A stretch of 8,291 nt of DNA from Anaerolineales bacterium (GTDB taxonomy: Bacteria > Chloroflexota > Anaerolineae > Anaerolineales > UBA4823). Under the pieces are notes generated by a model that saw only the letters and a list, made by a program, of their open reading frames with translations, was not told the DNA's origin and searched no databases. A program made the position numbers and the translations under genes. The stretch covers positions 1-8,291 of the forward strand of contig JAFGBV010000295.1 in assembly GCA_016932955.1 (NCBI GenBank), given 5' to 3'. Positions 1-5,720 of this stretch are shown here, one piece after another (within the stretch, counting starts at the first letter, position 1; each line of letters starts with the position of its first letter).

Positions 1-4
1 GGGG

Positions 5-49
5 TAAAAGAAAACTCCGGTTCTGGCAGATTGGCTGCCAAAACCGGAG
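5..49 (-). terminator. Intrinsic terminator of the helicase remnant
   Basis: On the minus strand an inverted repeat forms a strong hairpin. The arms CTCCGGTT (15-22) and AACCGGAG (42-49) pair over 8 bp. After one mismatch, TGGCAG (24-29) pairs with CTGCCA (35-40) around a 5-nt loop. Read on the minus strand the stem is followed at once by TTTTCTTTTA (14 down to 5), the T-rich tract expected of a Rho-independent terminator. It lies about 30 bp after the helicase stop codon. The plus strand has no T tract after the stem, so the signal works in one direction. Confidence 0.85.
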
Positions 50-80
50 CGTTGATTGTGGGATATCGTTGTAGTTTGGG

Positions 81-590
81 TTATTCCTCCTTCGGGTTAC
101 TCCAAATCGATAACTGGCCTGGCTGGACGATATTGCTTCGTTTACCAGCGGACCTTCTCCCAGCAGCCGCTTTGGCTGCCTGGTGTTCCAGCACCCATTC
201 CTGCCAGGTCTTGGGCTTGACAGGGATCAGCACCGGACTGATCTCGGTCGGGCAGCCCATGGGCGAGTGCCGTTGGACTTCGTCCAACTTACACACCCGC
301 ATCTCGTCCGCAAAGAGCGACTGCAGGTCGTCCAACTCCGCGCCGCGCAGCACTTCGCGCGCCAGCTCTGTGATGAAATCACCTTCCTCAACGGGCACGA
401 TCGCGCCACCGACCTCATCACCATACAAGGTTTGGGCAGCCCGCATCTTGCGACCCATCAAGGCCAGCGCCTGAGCTTCCATAGCATCTTTGTAGACTGC
501 GAACACGGCTTTAACAGGCTGGGTCTGTCCCAAGCGCCATACCCGCCGAAGCGCCTGCCACAGCGTGTAGTAGGGTAGGAAAGTGGCGAG
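81..590 (-). pseudogene. SNF2-family DEAD/DEAH helicase, C-terminal fragment (5' part lost)
   Basis: The frame is open from just after the in-frame TAA at 591-593 to the TAA at 81-83, giving about 169 residues without a convincing start. The first ATG-like option is a TTG at 531-533 inside a conserved motif. The segment YTLWQALRRVWRLGQTQPVK (from about 572 leftward) is a good match to helicase motif VI (Q..RR..R.GQ) of SNF2/Swi2-type ATPases. The following stretch, with LALMGRKMRAAQTLYGDEVG, is typical of the C-terminal tail of phage- or plasmid-associated bacterial helicases. Motifs I to V and the whole ATP-binding lobe are absent, so the product cannot be an active ATPase. The frame breaks where group II intron-like sequence begins, so the gene was probably interrupted by an intron and then lost its 5' part in a deletion. 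The terminator downstream is intact. Identification as a helicase tail is firm; the history is inferred. Confidence 0.8.
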
Positions 591-655
591 TTACCTTCGC
601 AGGCACTTTTCCACAGACCCCCCCCCGAACCGGGATTCCTTCCCGCTCAAGAGAT
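572..655 (-). mobile_element. Decayed 3' end of a group II intron (domains V-VI)
   Basis: Read on the minus strand, the helicase exon is preceded by sequence ending TTTCCTACCCTAC, like the 3' ends of bacterial group II introns. A domain VI-like hairpin lies just before it. In plus coordinates GGAAAGTG (578-585) pairs with CACTTTTCC (604-612) with one bulged base, and GCGA (586-589) pairs with TCGC (597-600). Upstream on the minus strand come nine G (618-626) and GGTTC, the usual junction after domain V. The domain V position (about 628-651) holds only a 22-nt hairpin (GAGC/GTTC, GGGA/TCCC) instead of the strict 34-nt form, so catalysis is not expected. No reverse transcriptase is present. This is a remnant call based on pattern recognition; a chance resemblance is possible. 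Confidence 0.5.
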
Positions 656-732
656 CAAACTCCCAGACTGGATCGGGTCGAGCCTGACGTTAGCCCGAAA
701 ACCAGAACAATCTATCTAAAGGGGTGTGCGGG

Positions 733-1098
733 ATGAAATGTGACCGCTGCGGCGAAGATATCCCTGCCGGAGATGAAATGGATCACTATGGGGAAACCTT
801 GTGTGAGGAATGCTACATGCGGGCGCTCTCTCCGGCGCGAGCCTGTGACCCGTGGGCGGTGCGCAGCGCACAAACCTTGTCCCAACTCGATGAGGATTAT
901 TCAACCCTGAGCGAGACCCAAATGAAAATCTTGCAAGTTTTAGAAGAGACCGGTGGGGTCGCAGCGGAGGTGATTGCCGAAAGACTTGCGCTAAGCCTGC
1001 CCGAATTGGAGAGGAAACTTGCTACGCTTCGCCATATGGAAAAAGTGCGTGGCAGGATGCAGGCCGGTAAAAAGGTTGTGTGCCTATGGGAGGCGTGA
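733..1098 (+). CDS. Small zinc-ribbon protein with C-terminal winged helix
   Basis: The product is 121 aa. The N-terminus has two Cys pairs, C3-x2-C6 and C24-x2-C27, in a LIM/zinc-ribbon-like arrangement (CDRCG, then LCEECYM). They are followed by a conserved-looking segment SPARACDPWAV with an extra Cys at 38. Residues ~60-120 are rich in charged helices and resemble a winged-helix DNA-binding domain ending in a short beta hairpin (KKVVCLWEA). A role as a DNA-binding, metal- or redox-sensing regulator is inferred, not shown. The ATG at 733 is chosen because AAAGGGG (718-724) sits 8 nt before it; a GTG at 724 would overlap that ribosome binding site. It is the first gene of the plus-strand cluster leading to hypB and the desulfurase-SelD fusion. 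I recall similar zinc-ribbon proteins as hypothetical proteins in anaerobes but cannot name a gene. Confidence 0.75.
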   Translation: MKCDRCGEDIPAGDEMDHYGETLCEECYMRALSPARACDPWAVRSAQTLSQLDEDYSTLSETQMKILQVLEETGGVAAEVIAERLALSLPELERKLATLRHMEKVRGRMQAGKKVVCLWEA

Positions 1099-1129
1099 AA
1101 GGCGAAACACCCTTTGTAATTCTGTCCGC

Positions 1130-1441
1130 TGTCTGGGACAGTCGTTGAGCTTCCTTGATAGCGTTTTCACTGGGGTAGTGATTGGTTGGGTGTTACATCA
1201 TGATGCTCCAGGTGTGCCGGCCGCTGCAATTTTGGGCGAGGTTGCCAGGGTGATGGCTTCATCCGGGCGGTTATTGTCTATTGAGCCGCTTTCCGATGAC
1301 TTCGATACACAGAAATGGTGCAGTCTGGTTGAATCAGCCGGGTTCGAGGTGGAGAAACTGGTGGAGTTCTTCGATTTACCAAAGTCCAAGAAAAAGAGCG
1401 AAAAATATGCTTGTCTGGTGGCAGTACGTCGCTCCAGTTGA
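1130..1441 (+). pseudogene. SAM-dependent methyltransferase, C-terminal half only
   Basis: The frame ending at the TGA 1439-1441 encodes about 103 residues that match the second half of a class I (type 11) methyltransferase. It has LSFLDSVFTGVVIGWVLHH, corresponding to the usual LPF-D-sFD-V-vLHH motif. This is followed by a helix, EVARVM, the strand GRLLSIEP, then W-SLVESAGFEVEKLVEFF and a final strand YACLVAVRR. The SAM-binding motif I (GxGxG) and the first two strands are missing, and only about 30 bp separate the recognisable part from the previous gene. The only long reading in this frame starts at an ATG (1019) inside the zinc-ribbon gene and runs through unrelated sequence. No start with a good ribosome binding site is visible; a TTG at 1145 is possible. 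I read this as a 5'-truncated remnant, though a translated fragment cannot be excluded. Confidence 0.6.
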
Positions 1442-1456
1442 AAATAAGAGATCAAC

Positions 1457-2119
1457 ATGCCCCAACAAATATCAATTGTCGAAAATATGATGGGCGCAAA
1501 TGACCGCTTGGCGCTGCAAAACCGGGCTAGGTTGGATGATTACAGGATATTTGCAATTAATGTCATGGCCTCCCCAGGAGCGGGTAAGACCAGCCTGATC
1601 TTGCGCACAATTGAAGCGCTTAAGGATGTTTGTCGTATCGGTGTTATTGAAGGTGATACGGCTCCAGTCACAATCGATGCTGAAAAGATACAATCTGCAG
1701 GCATCCCCGCGGTGCAGATAAATACGGGCGGCGGCTGTCACCTGGATGCCGTGATGGTCCAAGAGGGGTTTGCAGGGCTGGAGCTGGAAGAACTTAATCT
1801 ATTGATCGTAGAGAATGTAGGCAACCTGATTTGCCCGGCAGCTTTCCAAATAGGCACGCACGCCAACATCCTGGTCGCCTCAGTGCCAGAAGGAGACGAT
1901 AAGCCATATAAGTATCCAGGCATTTATCGAGGGTTGCAGGCATTGGTACTGAACAAAATCGACCTGCTTCCCTATGTGACGTTCGACATCGACTATTTCC
2001 GCCAGGGTGTGGAAGTTCTGAATCCAGGATTAGCTTTCTTTCCACTGTCCTGCACAACTGGTGATGGATTTGAAATCTGGCTGACCTGGCTGAGGCAACA
2101 GTTGGACAAGTCAAGATGA
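1457..2119 (+). CDS. hypB: Hydrogenase nickel-incorporation GTPase HypB
   Basis: The 220-aa protein is a SIMIBI-class GTPase of the HypB type. In [NiFe] hydrogenase maturation HypB works with HypA to deliver nickel to the large subunit in the cytoplasm, using GTP hydrolysis. Visible motifs are the P-loop SPGAGKTS (39-46), the switch region IEGDTAPVTIDAEKI (64-78), the metal-binding GGGCHLDA with Cys94-His95, the ENVGNLICP motif with Cys126, EGDDKPYKYP (145-154) and the guanine-specificity motif NKID (166-169). It lacks the N-terminal CxxCGC nickel site and the His-rich stretch of some HypB proteins, so this is the short form. The ATG at 1457 follows AAGAG at 1446-1450 with 6-nt spacing. It lies 15 bp after the methyltransferase remnant and 48 bp before a small gene whose His-rich tail could bind metal. 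No hypA or other hyp gene is in the window, so the client enzyme is unknown. Confidence 0.93.
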   Translation: MPQQISIVENMMGANDRLALQNRARLDDYRIFAINVMASPGAGKTSLILRTIEALKDVCRIGVIEGDTAPVTIDAEKIQSAGIPAVQINTGGGCHLDAVMVQEGFAGLELEELNLLIVENVGNLICPAAFQIGTHANILVASVPEGDDKPYKYPGIYRGLQALVLNKIDLLPYVTFDIDYFRQGVEVLNPGLAFFPLSCTTGDGFEIWLTWLRQQLDKSR

Positions 2120-2167
2120 TTTGTACTCGTTTTCTGGATCCATTGATAGGCTAAGGAGTTGAAGCAA

Positions 2168-2389
2168 ATGAACGAACTCGAGAAATTGAGAGTGTTGATC
2201 CCTCATTGGATTGAGCATAACGAGGAACATGTACAAGAGTTCCTGCGTTTTCTCGAAGCAGCCGGTGATGCAGCAGCGGATCTGAACAAAGCCGCCGAGC
2301 AAATGATGCTCGTCAACCAGGCTCTGGCTGGTGCTTTAGAAAAATTGGGAGGGGGGACTGATCACAAGTTAGAGCACATTCATCATTAA
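2168..2389 (+). CDS. 73-aa helical protein with His-rich tail (DUF8180-like)
   Basis: The ATG at 2168 is preceded by AAGGAG (2153-2158) at 9-nt spacing, a strong ribosome binding site. A TTG at 2159 would overlap that site's spacer. The product is almost wholly predicted helix: the stretch LRVLIPHWIEHNEEH near the N-terminus, then FLRFLEAAGDAAADLNKAA and a second amphipathic helix, EQMMLVNQALAGALEKL. It ends in a short tail, TDHKLEHIHH, with four His in its last eight residues. The N-terminal stretch recalls a small family I know as DUF8180; the family number is from memory and unverified. Function is unknown. Its place directly after hypB, together with His in both the helix and the tail, makes metal (nickel) binding or a small HypB partner a reasonable guess, not a demonstrated role. 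It is probably co-transcribed with hypB. Confidence 0.8.
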   Translation: MNELEKLRVLIPHWIEHNEEHVQEFLRFLEAAGDAAADLNKAAEQMMLVNQALAGALEKLGGGTDHKLEHIHH

Positions 2390-2429
2390 CGCGATACATG
2401 ATGTTACTCTTCCTTCTTCGTGGTTCTCA

Positions 2430-2444
2430 TGCTAGACTCTAGCA
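2430..2444. promoter_or_regulatory. 15-bp palindrome, candidate operator
   Basis: TGCTAGACTCTAGCA is a perfect inverted repeat (TGCTAGA / TCTAGCA) around one central base. It lies 41 bp after the stop of the small helical gene and 150 bp before the desulfurase-SelD start. No T tract follows, so it does not look like a terminator. Symmetry and position suit a dimeric regulator site or part of a structured leader. I see no convincing -35/-10 pair beside it. Confidence 0.4.
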
Positions 2445-2534
2445 GTGATACCGGGTAACTGCACAGGCAAGAGATAACTTGAATGGGGGATAATTTTGAA
2501 CGACCGCGGCTTTGCAGAATTACCCGGCAAGCCG
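2442..2534 (+). promoter_or_regulatory. Structured leader with alternative stems before nifS-selD
   Basis: Three pairings compete here. (1) GCAGT (2442-2446) with ACTGC (2458-2462), with TAC/GTA inside. (2) CCGGGTAACTGCA (2451-2463) with 2513-2527, 13 bp interrupted only by an AA bulge at 2518-2519. (3) CGGCTT-T-GC (2507-2515) with GCAAGCCG (2527-2534). Stem 2 shares bases with stems 1 and 3, so the RNA could switch between forms. The segments at 2442-2458 and 2514-2530 are also related direct repeats (12 of 17 bases identical), so protein operators are an alternative reading. No U-run follows stem 3, so a transcription terminator is not evident. I do not recognise a known riboswitch class. 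Confidence 0.35.
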
Positions 2535-2594
2535 TTGTTGCAAAAATGGCTGAGAATTTTGGAGGCTTTAGAAAGCTAAAATTTGGTGATTAAT

Positions 2595-4814
2595 ATGCAG
2601 TCTATCTACCTTGATTACAATGCCACCACCCCCATTGCGCGAGAAGCCGCTGAGGCAATGATGCCTTTTCTCCACGAGCATTTTGGGAACCCATCCAGCA
2701 GCCATCCATACGGGGCAGTGGCAAAACGTGCGGTTGAGACCGCCAGGGCACAGGTGGCGGCGCTGTTGGGCTGCCGGGCGGCGGAAGTAGCGTTTACCAG
2801 CGGCGGGACCGAAAGCAATAATTATGCCATTAAGGGTGTGGCGCTTGCCCACCGGGAACGCGGCAACCACATCATCACTTCAGCAGTGGAGCATCCGGCT
2901 GTGATTGAAGTCTGCAAATGGTTGGAAACGCAAGGTTTTCGCATAACAGTCTTGCCGGTTGATGTTTACGGTTCAGTAGATCCTGCCGATCTGGAACGCA
3001 CCATCACGCCAGAAACAATCCTAGTCAGCGTGATGCATGCCAACAATGAGGTTGGCACGATCCAGCCGATTGCCGCCCTGTCTGTAATTGCCCATCGCGC
3101 CGGGGTACTCATGCACACCGACGCTGCCCAATCGTTGGGAAAAATCCTAGTGAATGTGGATGCGCTGGGGGTGGATCTGCTCTCTATCGCGGGTCATAAA
3201 ATCTATGCGCCAAAAGGCATCGGTGCACTGTATGTGCGCAGCGGCACGCAACTCGCCAAGCACTTGCATGGAGCGGAGCAAGAAGCCGGTCGCCGTCCTG
3301 GCACCGAAAACGTGCTGGAAATTGTTGGCTTGGGCAAAGCCTGTGAATTGGCGCAGCACAACCTGGAGAAAAATGCCGCCCATTTCCGCAGCATGCGCGA
3401 CAGACTTCACCGGGCTTTGCTGGATGAGCTGGGTGAGGATTCCGTCCGAATGAACGGACACCCTGAAGAACGCCTACCCAATACCCTCAGCTTGAGTTTT
3501 CGGGGCGTGGAAGCCAATACCTTGCTGGCAGAAATCAACGATAAAGTCGCTGCCTCCGCTGGTGCGGCTTGCCATGCTGATCAGGTGGATGTCTCCGCCG
3601 TGCTACAAGCGATGCAAGTTCCAACCGATTGGGCGATGGGGACAGTGCGGTTTTCGGTGGGCAGGGGGACTACCAGCGTAGAGATAGATCGAGCGGCAGA
3701 GGTTGTGATTGCAGCAGTGAAGCGCTTGCAGCCAGAAGGAGCACTATCTTTCACACTCAACATACCTGCTGAGGGCGAATACAAGCTGACGCATTACACA
3801 CATGGCATGGGCTGCGCCTGTAAGCTGCGCCCGCAAGCCTTGGAAGAAGTGCTGGCATCACTACCTTTACCGGTTGATCCAGCGGCGCTGGTGGGCAGTA
3901 ACACCTCCGACGATGCCGCTGTTTACCGCATCGGCGATGAGCTTGCCATTGTGCAAACGGTGGATTTTTTCACCCCGATCGTGGATGATCCCTACCTATT
4001 CGGAGCAATTTCTGCCGCAAATTCTCTCTCAGATATTTATGCCATGGGAGCGCAACCGCTGTTTGCCCTGAATATCGTTGGCTTCCCAGATAAACGCCTT
4101 CCGCTTAGTGTTCTGAAACAGATTTTGCGCGGCGCGCAAGATAAGGCAACGGAGGCAGGTATTCCAATTTTGGGCGGTCATACGGTGGAAGATACCGAAC
4201 CGAAATTTGGACTTGCTGTTACCGGTGTTGTACACCCCAACAAGGTTATCCGTAATAGCACTGCCCAGCCAGGTGATGTGCTCATCCTGACCAAGCCACT
4301 CGGCACAGGGATTATCGCCACAGCGGTCAAGCAGGGGTTGGCAAGCTCCGAGGTCGCTCGACAGGCCGTAGAGGTGATGGCAGCCCTCAACCGCGCAGCC
4401 TGTGAAGCCATGCTAGCGGTGGAGACGCACGCCTGCACCGATATCACAGGCTTTGGTTTGCTCGGTCACTTACACGAAATGGCTGCGGGGAGCGGCGTTG
4501 ATGCGACCATCTCCGCCCAGGCAGTTCCTATAATCCCGGGAGTATGGGATCTGGTTGGAGCAGGCGCCATTCCCGGCGGAACGCGCAACAACCTGGCGCA
4601 TGTGGAGAAACACGCCACCTTTGCACTGGGCATCTCACGCCTGATGCAGCTTATCCTGGCAGATGCCCAAACATCGGGCGGGTTACTCATCAGCCTGCCA
4701 GAAGCGCAAGCAGATACATTGCTGGCAGGCTTGCAGGAACGCGGTGTGAGCAGCGCAGCGCGCATTGGGCAGATACCAAAAAAGGGGGTCGGTCTTCTGC
4801 AGGTGGAAACATAA
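2595..4814 (+). CDS. selD: Cysteine desulfurase - selenophosphate synthetase fusion (NifS-SelD)
   Basis: This 739-aa protein joins two enzymes of selenium metabolism. Residues 1 to ~380 are a fold-type I PLP cysteine desulfurase (NifS/IscS class). They start MQSIYLDYNATTP and carry the His of AVEHPAV (100), Asp176 and Gln179 of HTDAAQS, the PLP lysine K202 in AGHKIYAP, and the catalytic Cys326 in ASAGAACHA. After a short linker, residues ~393-739 are a full SelD. It has catalytic GMGCACK (Cys407, Cys409, Lys410), SDDAAVY, VDFFTPIVDDP, AANSLSDIYAMGA, GGHTVEDTEPKFG, TDITGFGLLGH, PGGTRNN and ADAQTSGGLL. The SelD active-site residue is an ordinary Cys (TGC), not selenocysteine. The first half can release selenium from selenocysteine and the second makes selenophosphate from selenide and ATP, so selenide may be channelled between them. 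The ATG at 2595 fits the family N-terminus; GTG 2586 and TTG 2583 are in-frame alternatives. Such fusions are reported elsewhere. Confidence 0.95.
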   Translation: MQSIYLDYNATTPIAREAAEAMMPFLHEHFGNPSSSHPYGAVAKRAVETARAQVAALLGCRAAEVAFTSGGTESNNYAIKGVALAHRERGNHIITSAVEHPAVIEVCKWLETQGFRITVLPVDVYGSVDPADLERTITPETILVSVMHANNEVGTIQPIAALSVIAHRAGVLMHTDAAQSLGKILVNVDALGVDLLSIAGHKIYAPKGIGALYVRSGTQLAKHLHGAEQEAGRRPGTENVLEIVGLGKACELAQHNLEKNAAHFRSMRDRLHRALLDELGEDSVRMNGHPEERLPNTLSLSFRGVEANTLLAEINDKVAASAGAACHADQVDVSAVLQAMQVPTDWAMGTVRFSVGRGTTSVEIDRAAEVVIAAVKRLQPEGALSFTLNIPAEGEYKLTHYTHGMGCACKLRPQALEEVLASLPLPVDPAALVGSNTSDDAAVYRIGDELAIVQTVDFFTPIVDDPYLFGAISAANSLSDIYAMGAQPLFALNIVGFPDKRLPLSVLKQILRGAQDKATEAGIPILGGHTVEDTEPKFGLAVTGVVHPNKVIRNSTAQPGDVLILTKPLGTGIIATAVKQGLASSEVARQAVEVMAALNRAACEAMLAVETHACTDITGFGLLGHLHEMAAGSGVDATISAQAVPIIPGVWDLVGAGAIPGGTRNNLAHVEKHATFALGISRLMQLILADAQTSGGLLISLPEAQADTLLAGLQERGVSSAARIGQIPKKGVGLLQVET

Positions 4815-4906
4815 CCGGCGAAGATTGATGACATAACATCTGTCGCTCGTCTTTTTTCTCTTTACGGACCTGGAAAATTTGCGGGTTTGCAGTACACGGT
4901 TATAGA
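4815..4906. other. Gap after nifS-selD with T-rich tract
   Basis: No gene is seen. A weak stem GACA (4830-4833) / TGTC (4841-4844) is followed by CGCTCG and six T (4852-4857). This could be a poor intrinsic terminator for the fusion gene, but the stem is too short to call with confidence. Confidence 0.3.
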
Positions 4907-4942
4907 CACAACCGGGAAGGGTCAACATCCTTCCCGGTTGTG
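4907..4942. terminator. Perfect 14-bp stem-loop without T tract
   Basis: CACAACCGGGAAGG (4907-4920) is exactly complementary to CCTTCCCGGTTGTG (4929-4942) across an 8-nt loop. It sits 92 bp after the fusion gene and 141 bp after the end (in transcription sense) of higA, which comes from the other side, so it lies between two convergent units. Neither strand has a T run right after the stem. It may stop transcription from both sides, or protect 3' ends of transcripts like a REP-type hairpin. The structure is clear; its function is inferred. Confidence 0.55.
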
Positions 4943-5083
4943 CATGTTCCAAATTTGAAGATCAAATTGATGTAATTTTCTTTGGACTTATCGACTCGGC
5001 GATTCTTACTCACCGTGGAGTGGGCACCCACCCTCTCTGTTGTTTTCCTCGGCACAGGAGTACAGTGAGCCCCATATAATAAA
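4943..5083. other. Gap between convergent units, holds repeat copy 1
   Basis: Apart from the 24-bp repeat at 5006-5029, this stretch shows no gene. It is the 3' flank of the higA stop codon. I see no T tract or strong stem acting as a minus-strand terminator other than the hairpin at 4907-4942. Confidence 0.5.
5006..5029. repeat. 24-bp direct repeat, copy 1 (left of higBA)
   Basis: TTACT followed by CACCGTGGAGTGGGCACCC matches 5821-5844 in 23 of 24 positions. This copy continues into ACC, so GTGGG-CA-CCCAC also makes a small palindrome. It lies 54 bp beyond the higA stop. It may be an interspersed genomic repeat or a boundary of an inserted module. Confidence 0.7.
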
Positions 5084-5389
5084 TTACCCGGATACAGTCA
5101 TTGGGCGAACCTCGACCTCCAGCCTATCCCCCAGGGCATCGCCGGCCACATCTAGATCATAATCATTCTGCAATCCCATCCATAATTGTGGCGACGTGCC
5201 GAAGTAGCGCGCCAGGCGTAGGGCGGTATCAGCGGTAATGCGCCGCTTGCCGAGCACAATCTCGTTGATGCGCCGAGGATGTACGCCGATCTCTAACGAT
5301 AACCGGTTCTGGCTCAAGCCCATAGGCTTGAGGAATTCTTCTAGTAATACTTCCCCAGGATGTACGGGTTTTAGCTTCTCATTCATCAT
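5084..5389 (-). CDS. higA: HigA-family antitoxin (XRE helix-turn-helix)
   Basis: The 101-aa protein starts MMNEKLKPVHPGEVLLEEFL, the classic N-terminus of the HigA/VapI antitoxin family. It contains an XRE helix-turn-helix at about residues 23-50 (MGLSQNRLSLEIGVHPRRIN) followed by the family segment ITADTALRLARYFGTSPQLWMGLQ. In HigBA systems the antitoxin binds and blocks the HigB ribonuclease and, with it, represses the shared promoter. The gene follows higB on the same strand with an 8-nt gap. AGGAG (5395-5399) overlaps the higB stop codon TAG and lies 5 nt before ATG 5389 and 8 nt before ATG 5386, so either ATG may be used. The overlap of stop codon and ribosome binding site suggests translational coupling. 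The order toxin then antitoxin is normal for higBA and unlike most toxin-antitoxin pairs. Length is typical. Confidence 0.92.
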   Translation of the reverse strand: MMNEKLKPVHPGEVLLEEFLKPMGLSQNRLSLEIGVHPRRINEIVLGKRRITADTALRLARYFGTSPQLWMGLQNDYDLDVAGDALGDRLEVEVRPMTVSG

Positions 5390-5397
5390 ACCTGCTC

Positions 5398-5679
5398 CTA
5401 ATGATAATCCACAATTTCCACGTTATAGGCATCCCCATCGATCCATTCAAAGCATATCCGCCATTGATCGTTAATCCGGATGCTGTACTGCCCTGCCCGG
5501 TCGCCGCTGAGCTTCTCCAGCTGGTTTGCTGGTGGAATACGCAGATCTTCGAGAGTGACGGCATTATTGAGCATGCGCAACTTGCGGTAGCTCACCTGCT
5601 GGATATCTTGGGGCAGCCGGGTTGATCGCAGGCGTTCGAAAATGCGGGCGGTTTCCTTGCTTTTGAAGGATTTGATCAT
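5398..5679 (-). CDS. higB: HigB-family mRNA interferase toxin (RelE/ParE fold)
   Basis: The 93-aa protein begins MIKSFKSKETARIFE and ends with SIRINDQWRICFEW (66-79) and VEIVDYH (87-93), both hallmarks of HigB-type RelE-superfamily toxins. These cut mRNA at the ribosome and slow growth. The terminal D-Y-H (91-93) corresponds to residues important for catalysis in studied HigB proteins, so the toxin looks intact. The N-terminal helices RIFERLRS and DIQQVSYRKLRMLNNA and the LRIPPANQLEKLSGDRAG hairpin are also typical. It is first in the operon with higA. The ATG at 5679 has no ribosome binding site and lies only a few bases after the predicted transcription start, so the toxin is probably translated from an almost leaderless message, giving little toxin compared with antitoxin. 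Confidence 0.92.
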   Translation of the reverse strand: MIKSFKSKETARIFERLRSTRLPQDIQQVSYRKLRMLNNAVTLEDLRIPPANQLEKLSGDRAGQYSIRINDQWRICFEWIDGDAYNVEIVDYH

Positions 5680-5691
5680 GTGTTTTCAGGA

Positions 5692-5720
5692 ATTATATAA
5701 CGTATCACGCTAAGCGTCAA
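5692..5720 (-). promoter_or_regulatory. Sigma70 promoter of higBA
   Basis: On the minus strand, TTGACG (-35, 5715-5720) and TATAAT (-10, 5692-5697) are separated by exactly 17 bp, close to the consensus. Transcription should begin around 5685, which leaves about six bases before the higB ATG. This is the best promoter match in the window. Confidence 0.85.

Noticed and set aside
31..578. Plus-strand reading frames opposite the helicase tail
   Set aside because: The minus-strand frame has clear helicase motif VI and a proper terminator; the plus-strand frames have no recognisable motifs.
690..718. Promoter TTAGCC/TATCTA before the zinc-ribbon gene
   Set aside because: The -35 match is poor and the transcription start would fall inside the ribosome binding site region.
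2451..2534. tRNA gene (including tRNA-Sec) in the gap before nifS-selD
   Set aside because: The 13-bp stem is suggestive, but there is no T-loop, anticodon arm or CCA end, and the reverse strand does not fit either.
4404..4430. In-frame Cys-rich part of SelD as a selenocysteine site
   Set aside because: There is no in-frame TGA in the fusion; the SelD catalytic position is an ordinary TGC codon, so no selenocysteine insertion signal is needed.
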